64,000 bases of DNA from Coniferiporia sulphurascens (Eukaryota; Basidiomycota; Agaricomycetes; Hymenochaetales; Hymenochaetaceae). The notes below the pieces were generated by a model. That model worked only from the letters and a program-made list of their open reading frames with translations, was not told the DNA's origin and did no database searches. This document shows, in pieces, positions 22,693-33,766 of this stretch. The DNA lies in NCBI GenBank assembly GCA_002794785.1, contig NBBA01000006.1:1674001-1738000 (forward strand). The letters are read 5' to 3'. Numbering within the stretch: the first letter of the stretch is position 1; the number at the start of each line of letters is the position of its first letter. Both the position numbers and the translations under genes were made by a program.

Positions 22693-24168
22693 TGTTAGGA
22701 CCAAGGGTAACTGTGGTTAGCCAATGGAACAAGTAGTCGAGATAGAGTTGAGGCGTGTGATTGAGTCAAGAATAAGTCAGTAGATGTTGGTACTTTGCTC
22801 AGGAGAAGTCTGAGAGAATTGAGAAGGTGAATTAAACTGGGGGTCTAGGCTGGTCTAGGCCCTCCTTATATACATGAAGAAGAAGCTCTGCTTGAAAGCG
22901 GACACTCCACAAGGCTCTGCAGTTGGAGCTATGATACCTCACAGTGTCATCATAAGCTCCACTGACTTGGAGCTGCGTACCAGTGCAAATGACCTCATTA
23001 GAGGATCATATGAGAAATAACTATCTACGATTGGCCGTTGGTGCTCCACTGAGCTTTACTGCACATCATGTGCTCCACTATGCTCCACTAGGCTCCACTG
23101 AGCTCATAGGGATGTCATATGGTATCATAATGACTTCACCATGACGCTTAGGCTGTGCGCATCGCCCCACTGTTCTGCATGCTACCCTGTAGTCTTATGT
23201 GCCAGTGGCTTAATGTTAAGATGCTGCCTAACAGCTTGATGATTGGTAAGTCGTTAACTTGTCTTGTTGGCCTCCTGTGCTGGTTCCTTCATGTTGTCTT
23301 GTCGTATTGGACACTTCACCATTTAGAGTTTGTGGCTGGCTTCGGTAAGTGCTTCGGTTCCTGCCGAGTGTGGCTTAATTGTGTAATGCGATATCGGCTA
23401 AAGGTCCATAGGCGGGTACCTTTCGGTTGGTGTCCTGTCGTCAATCACATTATCCGGCGGTTTGTTAATGTGGTTTATCCTAGCAATATGTCGTGTGTAT
23501 CCTGGAGGTGGCACTGGGGGTGATCCATTTGATAACCATAGTGTTATCATGTAAAGATTAACATTGCCGATCTGCTGATTGGCAGTCATCGATCCCTTTG
23601 CTGATAGATTCTCGAAGAGGGTGATTACCTTTGCGCATAATCGGTGAGCGTTAGCTAGGAATGTGTTATCCTGCAACATCCTGTACGGGAAGGATCCTGA
23701 GACCACTCGTAGGTCACATTCCTTGTCATGTATGTGCGGGTTCACTATTGTCTGGACATGGACGTTGTGCAAAAACTCCTGTACATCGAAGATGTACATT
23801 TGTATCGTGTGCGTTACCCTGACCTCCATGCCATCACCTATAGGGTCCACAGCATGATCTGTGGTTATCTGGCAGTTCATGTACCCTGCCATGTAAAAGC
23901 ATTTGGTCATTACTGTGTTAAATGCTTCCCATGATTGATTGTATGCGGTCCGGCATTGGTGGCAGAGTCTTGACGAGTCAAGAGTCTTTAGCAGTCACTT
24001 GAGCATCATGATTGGCCTGATGTTCCCAAGAAGTCCTGGTTTTCTAGTTAGTTCTGTCCCCATGTTGAATGATCACTGGATAGTCTCTGTGGGAGTCCCT
24101 TCCTGTATTGGTAGTCGCTGGTGTTGTTGTCTAAGCTTGTAAGCAAGCTTATTCATCAATTCCTAACA
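22693..24168 (-). mobile_element. LTR-Y, a diverged relative of LTR-X
   Basis: About 1476 bp with termini TGTTAGGACC and CCTAACA. On the minus strand it has the same plan as X: 5' terminus TGTTAGGAATTGATGA, an ORF, then TATATAAGGAGGGCC and a short downstream part. There is no matching 5-bp duplication at its two ends, so the left junction with Z2 is rearranged. Confidence 0.7.
23398..24009 (-). pseudogene. LTR-Y resident ORF
   Basis: Unrecognised protein, remotely similar to the X ORF. The frame reads SSRLCHQCRTAYNQSWEAFN, then FYMAGYMNCQITTDHAVD, and near the end PGYTRHIARINHINKPP and DDRTPTERYPP. The parallels with X are the CxxC, the W-x-F-N, AGY-x-NCQI and D-x-RTP blocks, in the same order. 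One TGA (23996-23998) interrupts the N-terminal part. Long coding similarity despite very different DNA argues that this ORF was once under selection. Confidence 0.6.
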
Positions 24169-27100
24169 ACCAGCTCTACTGGGAGCACTCAGTGGAAGGT
24201 ATGACATTACAACTACAATTACAAAGGGATTTAGCGAGGCTGCGCTATTTGATCAGGGAGGGCATGTCTCCCAATTCAATACAACCCTCAACAAACTTAC
24301 CAGCATATACGAGGAACTAATATCAAAAGGGATTCAAGTTTCTGACTCAACGTATATTTCGGCAATAATGAAAGCAACACCCGAACAATATCAATACGTA
24401 TTAACTCAAAGTGAGTTATATATTAAAACAGTTAATGAAATAAATGCTGGAAATCCCCTGGTAACGTTAATGGCACAATTTTTATTAACCGCATTACAAA
24501 ACACATTTGAGGGATGGCGTAAAAACCATCAGAGAACTGGAGTGGCGGCTAACCACCTGCCCAAGGACAAGCACACACACCCTTATTTTAGGGGGTGTGG
24601 ACATGGCAATGGTCACATATTCCCATCATGAGGCCGAGGCTTTAGGGGCCAAGGCGGATTCAGAGGATGAGGACGAGGGGGATATTCCCCTAACCAACAA
24701 TCACATACAGTTAAGTGTTATAACTGTAATAAGCTTGGTCATTATAGCTGAGATTGCTGGGCACCTAAAACGGAATGGACAAAAGCAGCACAGCAAAAAT
24801 GAAAAGAGGAAGCAAATGCAAGTGAGAAAGGAAAAGGGAAGGAAATGGGTGTGTCAGCAGCACCAGCACCAACGATGACTGGGGCAAGTGCAACCCAGGC
24901 TAAACATACTGCAGCAGCAGCACAAGTTGCTTCTAGTTCAAGAATCGAACTAAGCGCTGTAATAGGACACAGTGAAATGGCCTTCATCATGGAGATACCC
25001 GATGACGTAATGGGTGAATTCCCCATATACAGCTATAACGACTTTCTTGACGGACTAGGAAGTTATGATAGCACCATGGAAGACATTGATAGCAACAATC
25101 TCAATGTAAGCATTAATGCTATAACAACAGAAAATTCTGCTAACAACATTTATTCTTATATGGATATAATTGATACTGGTGCAACAATTCATTTAACACC
25201 ATATCTTAACCAACTAACGAACACTTATGAAACCGAACCAATAACAATAATGGCTGCAAATAAATCAACATTTACATCAAAAATAGTAGGGGATCTTATC
25301 ATTCACATCCCCAACGGACACTCGGTAAGTGTCATTACACTATCAAATGTTTATTACAATCCTAAAATGAACATGACATTAGTCTCTCAAGGACTTCTAT
25401 GTTGTGATGGTTATGAATTTATTTATAAACAAAATGAATGTGTAATAAAGTATCCTAATGGATCTTTCTGTGGAAAAATAAAAAATACGAATGGATTGTA
25501 TAGTATATTTAACAACAATGTACATGCAGCTATGAAAAATTTAACATTATTTGAACTTCATAAAAAACTCGGTCATATAAGTTATGCCTACATAAAGAAG
25601 TTATTAAAAGAAGATCAAATTACAAATAACAAAATTACAAATTACAACAAAACTCAATGTCAAATTTGCTTAGAAGCAAATATAAAAAGAATACAAATTC
25701 CAAAATTATGTGTTTCAAAGTTAGCAGAAAAATTTGGCAATCATATACATATGGATATATGGGGACCCGCATCAACACATGCTATAGGAGGATATAAATA
25801 TCTTCTAACACTTGTAGATGATGCTACAAGATGGATTAAAATGATTTTAATAAAAACAAAAGATGAAGGTTTAAACGCTTATACAACTTGGGCCACAATG
25901 CTCAATACACAATATAACATAACAATAAAAATATTACAAAGTGACAACCATACAGTGTTTTTAAGTAAACAATTCACTGAATATTTAGAAAAACATGGAA
26001 CAATATGAAAGTTAACCATACATGATACACCACAACAAAATGGTGTAGCAGAACAATCACATCAAACAATATTAAATAATACACAAGTTAACTTGCTACA
26101 AGCAAAACTGCCACCAAGTTTATGGGGAGAAGCAGTAAAATATAGTACTTACATTTACAATAGAACTCTGAAGAGTGCTATTGATTTTAAAACACCATAT
26201 TATAAAAGATATAATGAAAATTATAACATTGATGATCTAAAAGAATTCGGCCAATACTGCATAATATGACAAGAAGACATTAATAAATTACAACCTAAAG
26301 GAATATATGGACAATGACTAGGATTTGACAAAGAAAGTAAAGGACATAGAACCTATCATGACAGAAAAATAACTGTCAAATGAAACTTACAATTTCTAGA
26401 TTCTCCACCATCTAAAATTGAAGGGGAGAAAAATATAGAAAAACAAAATGAACAAATACAAGAATTAACAAAAGAAAGACCAAAAAGAACACTAAATCCA
26501 ACAAAATGATCATTAGGTCTAAATTTTGATGAACAAAACACAGTAGCCTATCTTACAGAATTTAATCAATTTAATACAGAATTAATAGGCAATCCTAATT
26601 CATATCAACAAGCAATCAATGGAATTGACGCAAATCAGTGGATCACGGCAATGAAAGAAGAAATAAAAATGTTAATTGAAAGATCTACATGGACGATCAT
26701 TGATCCACCAAAAAATATAAATATAATCGGAACAAGATTTGTTTATAAAACAAAAAAATTAGCAAATGGAAAAATTGAATGATACAAAGCAAGATTAGTA
26801 GTTCAAGGATTCGCCCAAATGGAAGGCATTGACTACTATGCTAATGATACATTTGCTCCAGTAGCACGATTAGCTACAGTATGAACTATATTAAGTTGGA
26901 GTGCAACAAATGATTACGAAATTCATCAAATCGATATTAAGTCAGCATACTTATATGGTGAATTAGAAAAAGAAGAAAATATATACATAAAACCACCACC
27001 AGGCAATCTAATTGAAACAAAACCTGGACAAGTTTTGAAATTAAAAAAGGCTTTATATGGATTAAAACAAGCCAGACAATGTTGGTACAAAAAATTATCA

Positions 27101-27544
27101 GAAATACTAATAGGAATTGGACTTATACGATCAGTTCAAGACAACATGGTATTTCTTCGAAAAGAAAAAGGAAAAACAATCCTAATACTTTTTATCCATG
27201 TTGATGACATCACCATATGTGGATTAAATTTAATAATCATCAATGCTATAAAAAAAGCAATTGAAAAAACACGTAAAATTTACAGATGGAAACGAAATAC
27301 ATTGGTTATTAGGAATTGAAATTGAACATGATTGAAAAGAAAGAATAATCAAACTAAGACAAAAGAATTATATTGATACAATCATCAAAAGATATAAATT
27401 AAAAGATGCTGCAATGGTATGAACACCAATGACACCAGGACAAGTGTTAAAATCACTTGAAAATCCAACTAATGAAGAATTAAATTTCATGAGAGAAATA
27501 CCTTACATGAATATGGTTGGAGCATTACAATATGCAGCAGATTG

Positions 27545-28887
27545 TGTTAGATTCACTCCCTGGGTAAGGGATTGAAACAAGTGATAACAGATTCACACAG
27601 TAATACTAGCTAGTTTAGGGCAGGCTTGTTACCCTTCACTCACTAGAGTGTTAGAGCTGATGATGGTGGTAAGAGACAAGAGATGAATTAAACTGTGTTT
27701 TACTGCAATTTTACATTGGGCTTTTATACCCTACATGTTGTAGTCTATTTACTATGTTCTGGTAGATACTACAACATACTACTCTTGATTTATAAGTCAT
27801 AAGAATGTTTTGGTACAATCCTGTACATGCTTTTCACTATTCTTAGCTTCCTATGAGTCAGTTACATATTCCGGTATGTTCTACAGCCTACCATGCTATC
27901 TTTATCTTATGCTAGAACCTTCACTGAGTTTCCATCAAGTCATACAGTATAATACCTAAAGTAACCATTCTTGGATACTACTATACCTATGATGCTTCTC
28001 TTTATTTCCTAATTGGTTCTGCTGTGCGATGCACTATACTTGGCTCCCATCAATTGCATCTTCAATTGATCACCATGCTTCCATCAGCTATTCTTAGCTG
28101 AACACTTAGATATACTTGTGTGGCTCAGTGCTTATGCTAGCCTTCTTAATCTTATCTTGTTGTGGCTTGTTACTTATTACCATAGACTAAGATTGAGTCA
28201 TTTCTTCTATAATTTCATTGAAAGGGGTTTGTTCTGGTGTCCTATTGTCTACTGGCATAAAGAGCTCCTCAGGCCCTATAGCATTTATATTTGTTATCCT
28301 GCTATACCCTGGTGTGACTCTATATGAAGGTTCATCATTGAACCATTGTATTATAATCTCTTTATCTATTGGTACTAACTCCTGTCTTTGGTTTGGTTCC
28401 TTTTGATCTACTGTTGTGTGTCCTTTGGCTATGAAGTTGGCTTTGTATGTGAATAGTTGTTCTCATAATTGTTTATTGATATTATGAACTATTTGATGTG
28501 CTGCTTCTGCATAATTGGTTGATGTAATAACTGCCCTTTGATAACATAATTCATTATGTGGCTGATTATAAATCTTGGTTCTTGTATAAGCGCTGATTAC
28601 ATATCTATTCAATTGATATGAGAACGTAGTTGCTCTATGTTCAATTATTACTTCTAGCCTTTCTGCCACTTGTTGTTCCCTTGTAGTATGATCAAATGTA
28701 ATTTGACAGTTGTTGTATCCTGCATTCTGTCCTACTGTTGCACATGCAATATTAAACACTTTCCATGCTACTTGATCTGCATCTTTACAGCATTGGCATA
28801 GGTTCCTGGTATCAATTAGAGTTACAGGTCTTGCCATGTCAATCTGTCGATCCATTGATCACCACAATTTTCATCAATTTACTAACA
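27545..28887 (-). mobile_element. LTR-X copy X1, complete solo LTR
   Basis: 1343 bp from TGTTAG to CTAACA with the perfect 5-bp target duplication GATTG (27540-27544, 28888-28892). It splits the copia RT/RNase H region exactly between the codons for Ala-Asp-Cys and Thr-Arg-Pro. TG/CA ends plus a 5-bp duplication make it a solo LTR in spite of its length. In its own orientation it has the ORF first, then GGGTATAAAAGCC, then about 170 bp. Confidence 0.88.
28187..28855 (-). pseudogene. LTR-X resident ORF, best copy (X1)
   Basis: Unrecognised protein family of about 222 codons. It starts MDRQIDMARPVTLIDTRN about 30 nt inside the LTR, followed by LCQCCKDADQVAWKVFNIA, VGQNAGYNNCQITFDHTT, TTFSYQLNRYVISAYTRT, and after one TGA (near 28463) YKANFIAKGHTTVDQKEP, EPSYRVTPGYSR and DNRTPEQTPFNE, ending at a TAG. 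A single nonsense codon of the CGA-to-TGA type is the only break. No membrane segment or signal peptide is evident; the CxxC and C residues hint at a metal site. Confidence 0.65.
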
Positions 28888-29524
28888 GATTGTACTAGAC
28901 CTGACATATCATTCGCAACAGGTCAATTTGCTAGGCATTTAAATAAACCTAGTATCGAACATTATAATGCAGTAAAACACTGCTTTAAATATTTAAAAGG
29001 AACAAACAATTATTGGTTAATACTTGGGGGTAAAGACCCAATTGAGTTAATCGGATATACCAATGCCGATGGTATGACACAAGAAGGCCATAAAGCAATA
29101 TCTGGATATATATTTCAAATTGGAAATGCAACAACGTCATGGTCAAGTAAAAAACAAGAATTAGTGTCATTATCAGTATGCAAAGCTGAACTACAAGCTT
29201 TAACACATGGAGTTAAAGAAGCAATATGGTTACGAAGATTAGTTGAAGAGGTACTGCAGACCTTGGATACACCTACGAAAATATTATGTGATAATCAAGC
29301 AGCCATAACAATAGTAAATTCAACAGAACAAAAATATACACAATGAATGAAGCATGTTGATATACATAAAGATTTTTTACAAGATTATATTGAAAATGAA
29401 ACTATATCAGTTTCATATATTCCAACAGGACAGCAAAAAGCTGATATTATGATGAAAGCACTAATGATTGAATTAATCAAACATTTTACAAGTCTACTTC
29501 ACCTAGTAAAAGTTTGAAGGGGAG

Positions 29525-30051
29525 TATTAAATAATTATAACAAATGACTAATGAATGACTAAGTATAGTATGTGGTCATATGAACAACCACCTTACTAAG
29601 TGAATGGTAACGCAATGATAATGCCATATGATAAGAGCTATGATAGTTATAGTATATGTAGCTCATGGTAGATGTATATAAGGAGAGCTGGTCTCTACTA
29701 TGAAATACATCGGTTTACACTGTATTAAATAAATATAACAAACGATATAAATATAGTACGTGGTCATATGAACAACCACCTTACTAAGTGAACGATAACG
29801 CAATGATAACGCCATATGATACGAGCTAGTTAGTTATAGTAGTACTAGCCCACAGAACGTGTATATAAGGGGAGCTGGTCTCGCCCTAGAAATACATCGG
29901 TTTACGCTGATAACCCACCTTGCCTGAACTTCACCACTGCACCTCATCATCTACCACAATGTGCGTAGATTTTAAGACACTGATAACCCCTGCTCCTCTT
30001 GCATTCACCACTGCACCTCAACATCTACCATAATGTGCATAGATTTTAAGA
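29525..30051 (+). repeat. 3' LTR of Copia-A, split by a solo LTR
   Basis: Begins TATTAAATAATTATAACA right after the polypurine tract and ends TTTTAAGA at 30051. The solo LTR at 29723-29977 interrupts it. Confidence 0.9.
29723..29977 (+). mobile_element. Solo copia LTR inside the Copia-A 3' LTR
   Basis: 255 bp, TATTAAATAAATATAAC to GATTTTAAGA, flanked by CACTG at 29718-29722 and 29978-29982. It retains more CpG (for example CGATAACG, CGTGTATATAAGG) than the host LTR, which fits a younger insertion. Confidence 0.9.
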
Positions 30052-30118
30052 TTGTCCATGTTGTGTGTTTGAAACTGAATAATGATCATACAGTTTGCAT
30101 CTAGGGTGCCTAGTTTCC
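30052..30118. mobile_element. MITE copy M2, middle part
   Basis: 67 bp between the two copia elements. GAATAATGATCATA corresponds to the MITE left arm. It starts with TTGTC (Copia-A duplication) and ends with TTTCC (Copia-B duplication). Confidence 0.8.
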
Positions 30119-30374
30119 TCTTAAAATCTATGCATGTTGTGGTAGATGATGAGGTGCAGTGGTAGTAGGTCAGGCAAAGTGGGTTATCAGCATAAACCAA
30201 TGTATTTCATGGTAGAGATCAGCTCTCCTTATATACATCTACTGTGGGCTACGTATACTATAACTATCATAGCTCTTATTGTATGGCATTATCATTGTGT
30301 TATCGTTCACTTAGTAAGGTGGTTGATCTTATGACCACCTTTATATTTAGTACATTCATTATATTTATTTAATA
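30119..30374 (-). repeat. 3' LTR of Copia-B
   Basis: 256 bp; on the minus strand TATTAAATAAATATAATG to TTTTAAGA, directly after the polypurine tract GAAGGGGAG (30375-30383). Confidence 0.9.
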
Positions 30375-33300
30375 CTCCCCTTCAAACTTTTACTAGGTGG
30401 AGTAGACTTGTAAAATGTTTGATTAATTCAATCGTTAGCACTTTTGTCATAATATCAGCCTTTTGCTGTCCAGTTGGAATATATGAAACTGATATGGTTT
30501 CATTTTCTATATAATCTCATAAGAAGTCTTTTCGTATATCAATATGTTTCGTTCATTGCATATATTTTTGTTCTGTTGAGTTTACTATAGTTATGGCTGC
30601 TTGGTTATCACATAATATTTTCGTAGGTGTATCCAAGGTCTGCAGTACCTCTTCAACTAATCTTCGTAACCATATTGCTTCTTTAACTCCATGTGTTAAA
30701 GCTTGTAATTCAGCTTTGCATACTGATAGTGACACTAATTCTTGTTTTTTACTAGACCATGATATTGTTGCATTTCCAATTTGGAATATATATCCTGATA
30801 TTGCTTTATGGCCTTCTTGTGTCATTCCATCAGCATCAGTATATTTGATTAACTCGATTGGTTCTTTGCCTCCGAGTATTAACCAATAATTGTTTGTTCC
30901 TTTTAAATATTTAAAACAGTGTTTTACTGCATTATAATGTTCAATACTAGGTTTATTTAAATGCCTAGCAAATTGACCTGTGGCGAATGATATATCAGGT
31001 CTCGTACAATCTGCTGCATAACATAATGCTCCAACCATATTCATATAAGGTATTTGATTCATGAAGTTTAATTCTTCATTAGTTGGATTTTCAAGTGATT
31101 TTAACACTTGTCCAGGTGTCATTGGTGTTTGTACCGTTGCAGCATCTTTTAACTTATATTTTTCTATTATATTATCAATATAATTTTTTTGTCTTAGTTT
31201 TATAATTCTTTCTTCTCGGTTTCTTTCAATTTCAATGCCAAGTAGCCAATGTATATTGTTTCTGTCAGTAAATTTTACATGTTTTCCTATTTCGTCTTTA
31301 AAGGCTTTTATTATTAATAAATTTAAGCCACATATGGTTATGTTGTCAACATGTATAAAAAGTATTAGAATTGTTTTTCCTTTTACTTTTCTTAAAAATA
31401 CTGCGTTGTCTTGGACTGCTCGTGTTAGTCCAATTCCAATTAATATTTCTGATAATTTTTTATACCATCGTCTGCCTGCTTGTTTTAGTCCATATAAGGC
31501 TTTATTTAATTTTAAAACTTGTCCAGGTTTTATTTTGATTAGATTTCCTGGTGGTGTTTTTATATATATATTTTCGTTTTTATCTAGTTCACCATATAGG
31601 TAAGCTGATTTAATATCAATTTGATGAATTTCGTAATTATTTGTTGCGCTCCAACTTAATATGGTTCTTACTGTAGCTAATCGTGCTACTGGAGCAAATG
31701 TATCATTTGAGTAGTAGTCTATACCCTCTTTCTGGGCAAACCCTTGAACTACTAATCTTGCTTTGTAACATTCGATTTCTCCATTTGCCAATCTTTTTGT
31801 TTTGTAAACGAATCTTGTTCTGATTATGTTTGCTTCTTTTGGTGGATCAATGATTTTCCATGTAGATCTTTCGATTAACGTTTTTATTTCTTCTTTCATT
31901 GCCGTTATCCACTGATTTGCGTCAATTCTATTGATCGCTTGTTGGTATGAATTAGGATTGCCTATTAATTCCATATTGAATTGATTGAATTCCGTAAGAT
32001 AGGCGACTGTATTTTGTTCATCAAAGTTAAGACCTAATGATCATTTTGTTGGGTTTAATGTTCTTTTTGGTCTTTCTTTTGTTAATTCTTTTATTTGGTC
32101 ATTATGTTTTTCTGTTATATTCTCCCCTTCAATTTTAGATGGAGGAGAATCTAAAAATTGTAAATTTTGTTTGACTGTGATTTTTCGGTCATGATAAGTT
32201 CTATGACCTTTACTTTCTTCGTCAAATCCTAGCCATTGTGCATAAATTCCTTTTGGTTGTAATTTGTTTACGTCTTCTTGTTGTATTATGCAATATTGGC
32301 CAAATTCTTTTAAATCGTCTATGTTATAATTTTCATTATATCGTTTAAAATATGGTGTTTTAAAATCAATAGCGCTTTTTGGTGTTCTATTGTAAACATA
32401 AGTGCTGTATTTTACAGCTTCTCCCCATAAACTGGGTGGTAATTTTGCTTGTAGCAGATTAACTTGTGTATTATTTAAAATTGTTTGATGTGTTCGTTCT
32501 GCTACTCTGTTTTGTTGTGGCATATCATGAACAGTCAGCTTTTGTATTGTTCCAATTTTTTCTAAATATTCAGTGAATTGTTTACTTAAAAACACTGTAT
32601 CGTTATCGCTTTGTAATATTTTTATTTTTATATTAAATTGAGTATTGAGCATTGTGGCCCAAGTCGTATAGGCTTTTAAGCCCTCGTCTTTTGTTTTTAA
32701 TAAAATCATTTTTATCCATCTTGTAGCATCGTCTACAAGTGTTAGGAGGTATTTATATCCTCCTATAGCATGTGTGGATGCTGGACCCCATATGTCCATA
32801 TGTATATGATTGCCAAATTTTTCGGCTAACTTTGAAATACGTAATTTTGGAATTTGCATTCTTTTTATATTTGCTTCAATGCAGATTGTGCATTGAGTTT
32901 CGTCATAATTTGATATTTTATTATTTGTAATTTGGTCTTCTTTTAGTAATCTCTTTATGTAGGCATAACTTATATGCCCGAGTTTTTTGTGAAGTTCAAA
33001 TAATGTGACATTTTTTGTAGCCACTTGTACATCATTGTTAAATATACTATACAATCCGTTTCTGTTTTTAATTTTTCTGCATAAAGATCCATTAGGATAC
33101 TTTATTGTACATTCATTTTCTTTATAAATAAATTTGTAACCATCTTGACATAGAAGTCCTTGAGAGACTAATGTCATATTCATTTTAGGATTGTAATATA
33201 TGTTTGATAATATTATGACACTTACTGAGTGTCCATTGGGGATGTAAAGCTTAAGATCCCCTACTATGTTTGCCATAAATGTTGTTTTGTTGGCAGCTGT

Positions 33301-33766
33301 TATTGTAATTGCGTCAGTTTTGTAAGTATTTCGTAATCGGTATAGATATGGTGTTAAATGTATTGTTGCACCAGTATCAATTATATCCATTGAAGAATAA
33401 ATGTTGTTAGCAAATTTTTCCGTTGTTATAGCGTTAATGCTTACGTCTAAATTATTATCATCCACATCTTCCATTGCACTATCATGGTTTCCTAATGTGT
33501 CAAGGAAGTCATTATATGAATATATTGGGAATTCTCCCATGTCGAAGTCGTTTTCGTCGATTTCGGTTATGAAGGTGGTTTCGCCTTGGCCTTTTTTTAT
33601 TTTATTTTTAATTCAGCATTTATATACCGCAACATTACTATGTAAAAGACGCGGATATGAGACCAAATGAAGTGTCATGTCAAAGGAGATTAACAAGGTA
33701 TAAAATGTCTGGTTGTGAAATGTGAATGGTTGAGTTTTTGTTGTCGGATATTTATACTAAAGTGGA

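Larger units (their letters stand above)
20399..29517 (+). pseudogene. Gag-Pol of Copia-A, degenerate
   Basis: Starts MSSSSSTQQETELQ. Gag includes LQKFFNSINKLNG and the zinc knuckle CYNCNKLGHYS-DC (C-x2-C-x4-H-x4-C, one residue now a stop). Protease has MDIIDTGATIHLTPYL; the pre-integrase zinc region has LHKKLGHISYAYIKK; integrase has HMDIWGPAS and ILQSDNHTVFLS; RT has DIKSAYLYGELE, KALYGLKQA and HVDDITICG; RNase H has SWSSKKQELVSLS and ILCDNQAAI. I count about 18 in-frame stops, all TGA, plus one frameshift in an A run near 27260. About 150 bp of gag are missing around the X2/Y insertion. The natural end is a TGA at 29515-29517, next to the polypurine tract GAAGGGGAG. Confidence 0.9.
20084..30051 (+). 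mobile_element. Copia-A: Ty1/copia LTR retrotransposon with nested insertions
   Basis: Flanked by TTGTC at 20079-20083 and 30052-30056. The order protease, integrase, RT, RNase H defines Ty1/copia. The 5' LTR is 20084-20350 and the 3' LTR is 29525-30051, itself split by a solo LTR. LTR termini are TATTAAAT and TTTTAAGA rather than TG/CA. Insertions X2/Z2/Y (21094-24168) and X1 (27545-28887) interrupt the coding part. The whole element is AT-rich, CpG-poor and dead. Confidence 0.92.

Noticed and set aside
27545..28887. X as a DNA transposon with GTTAG inverted ends and an 8-bp duplication
   Set aside because: Shifting the boundary by one base gives TG/CA ends with a 5-bp duplication GATTG, the standard LTR signature, and X2 and Y fit the same ends.
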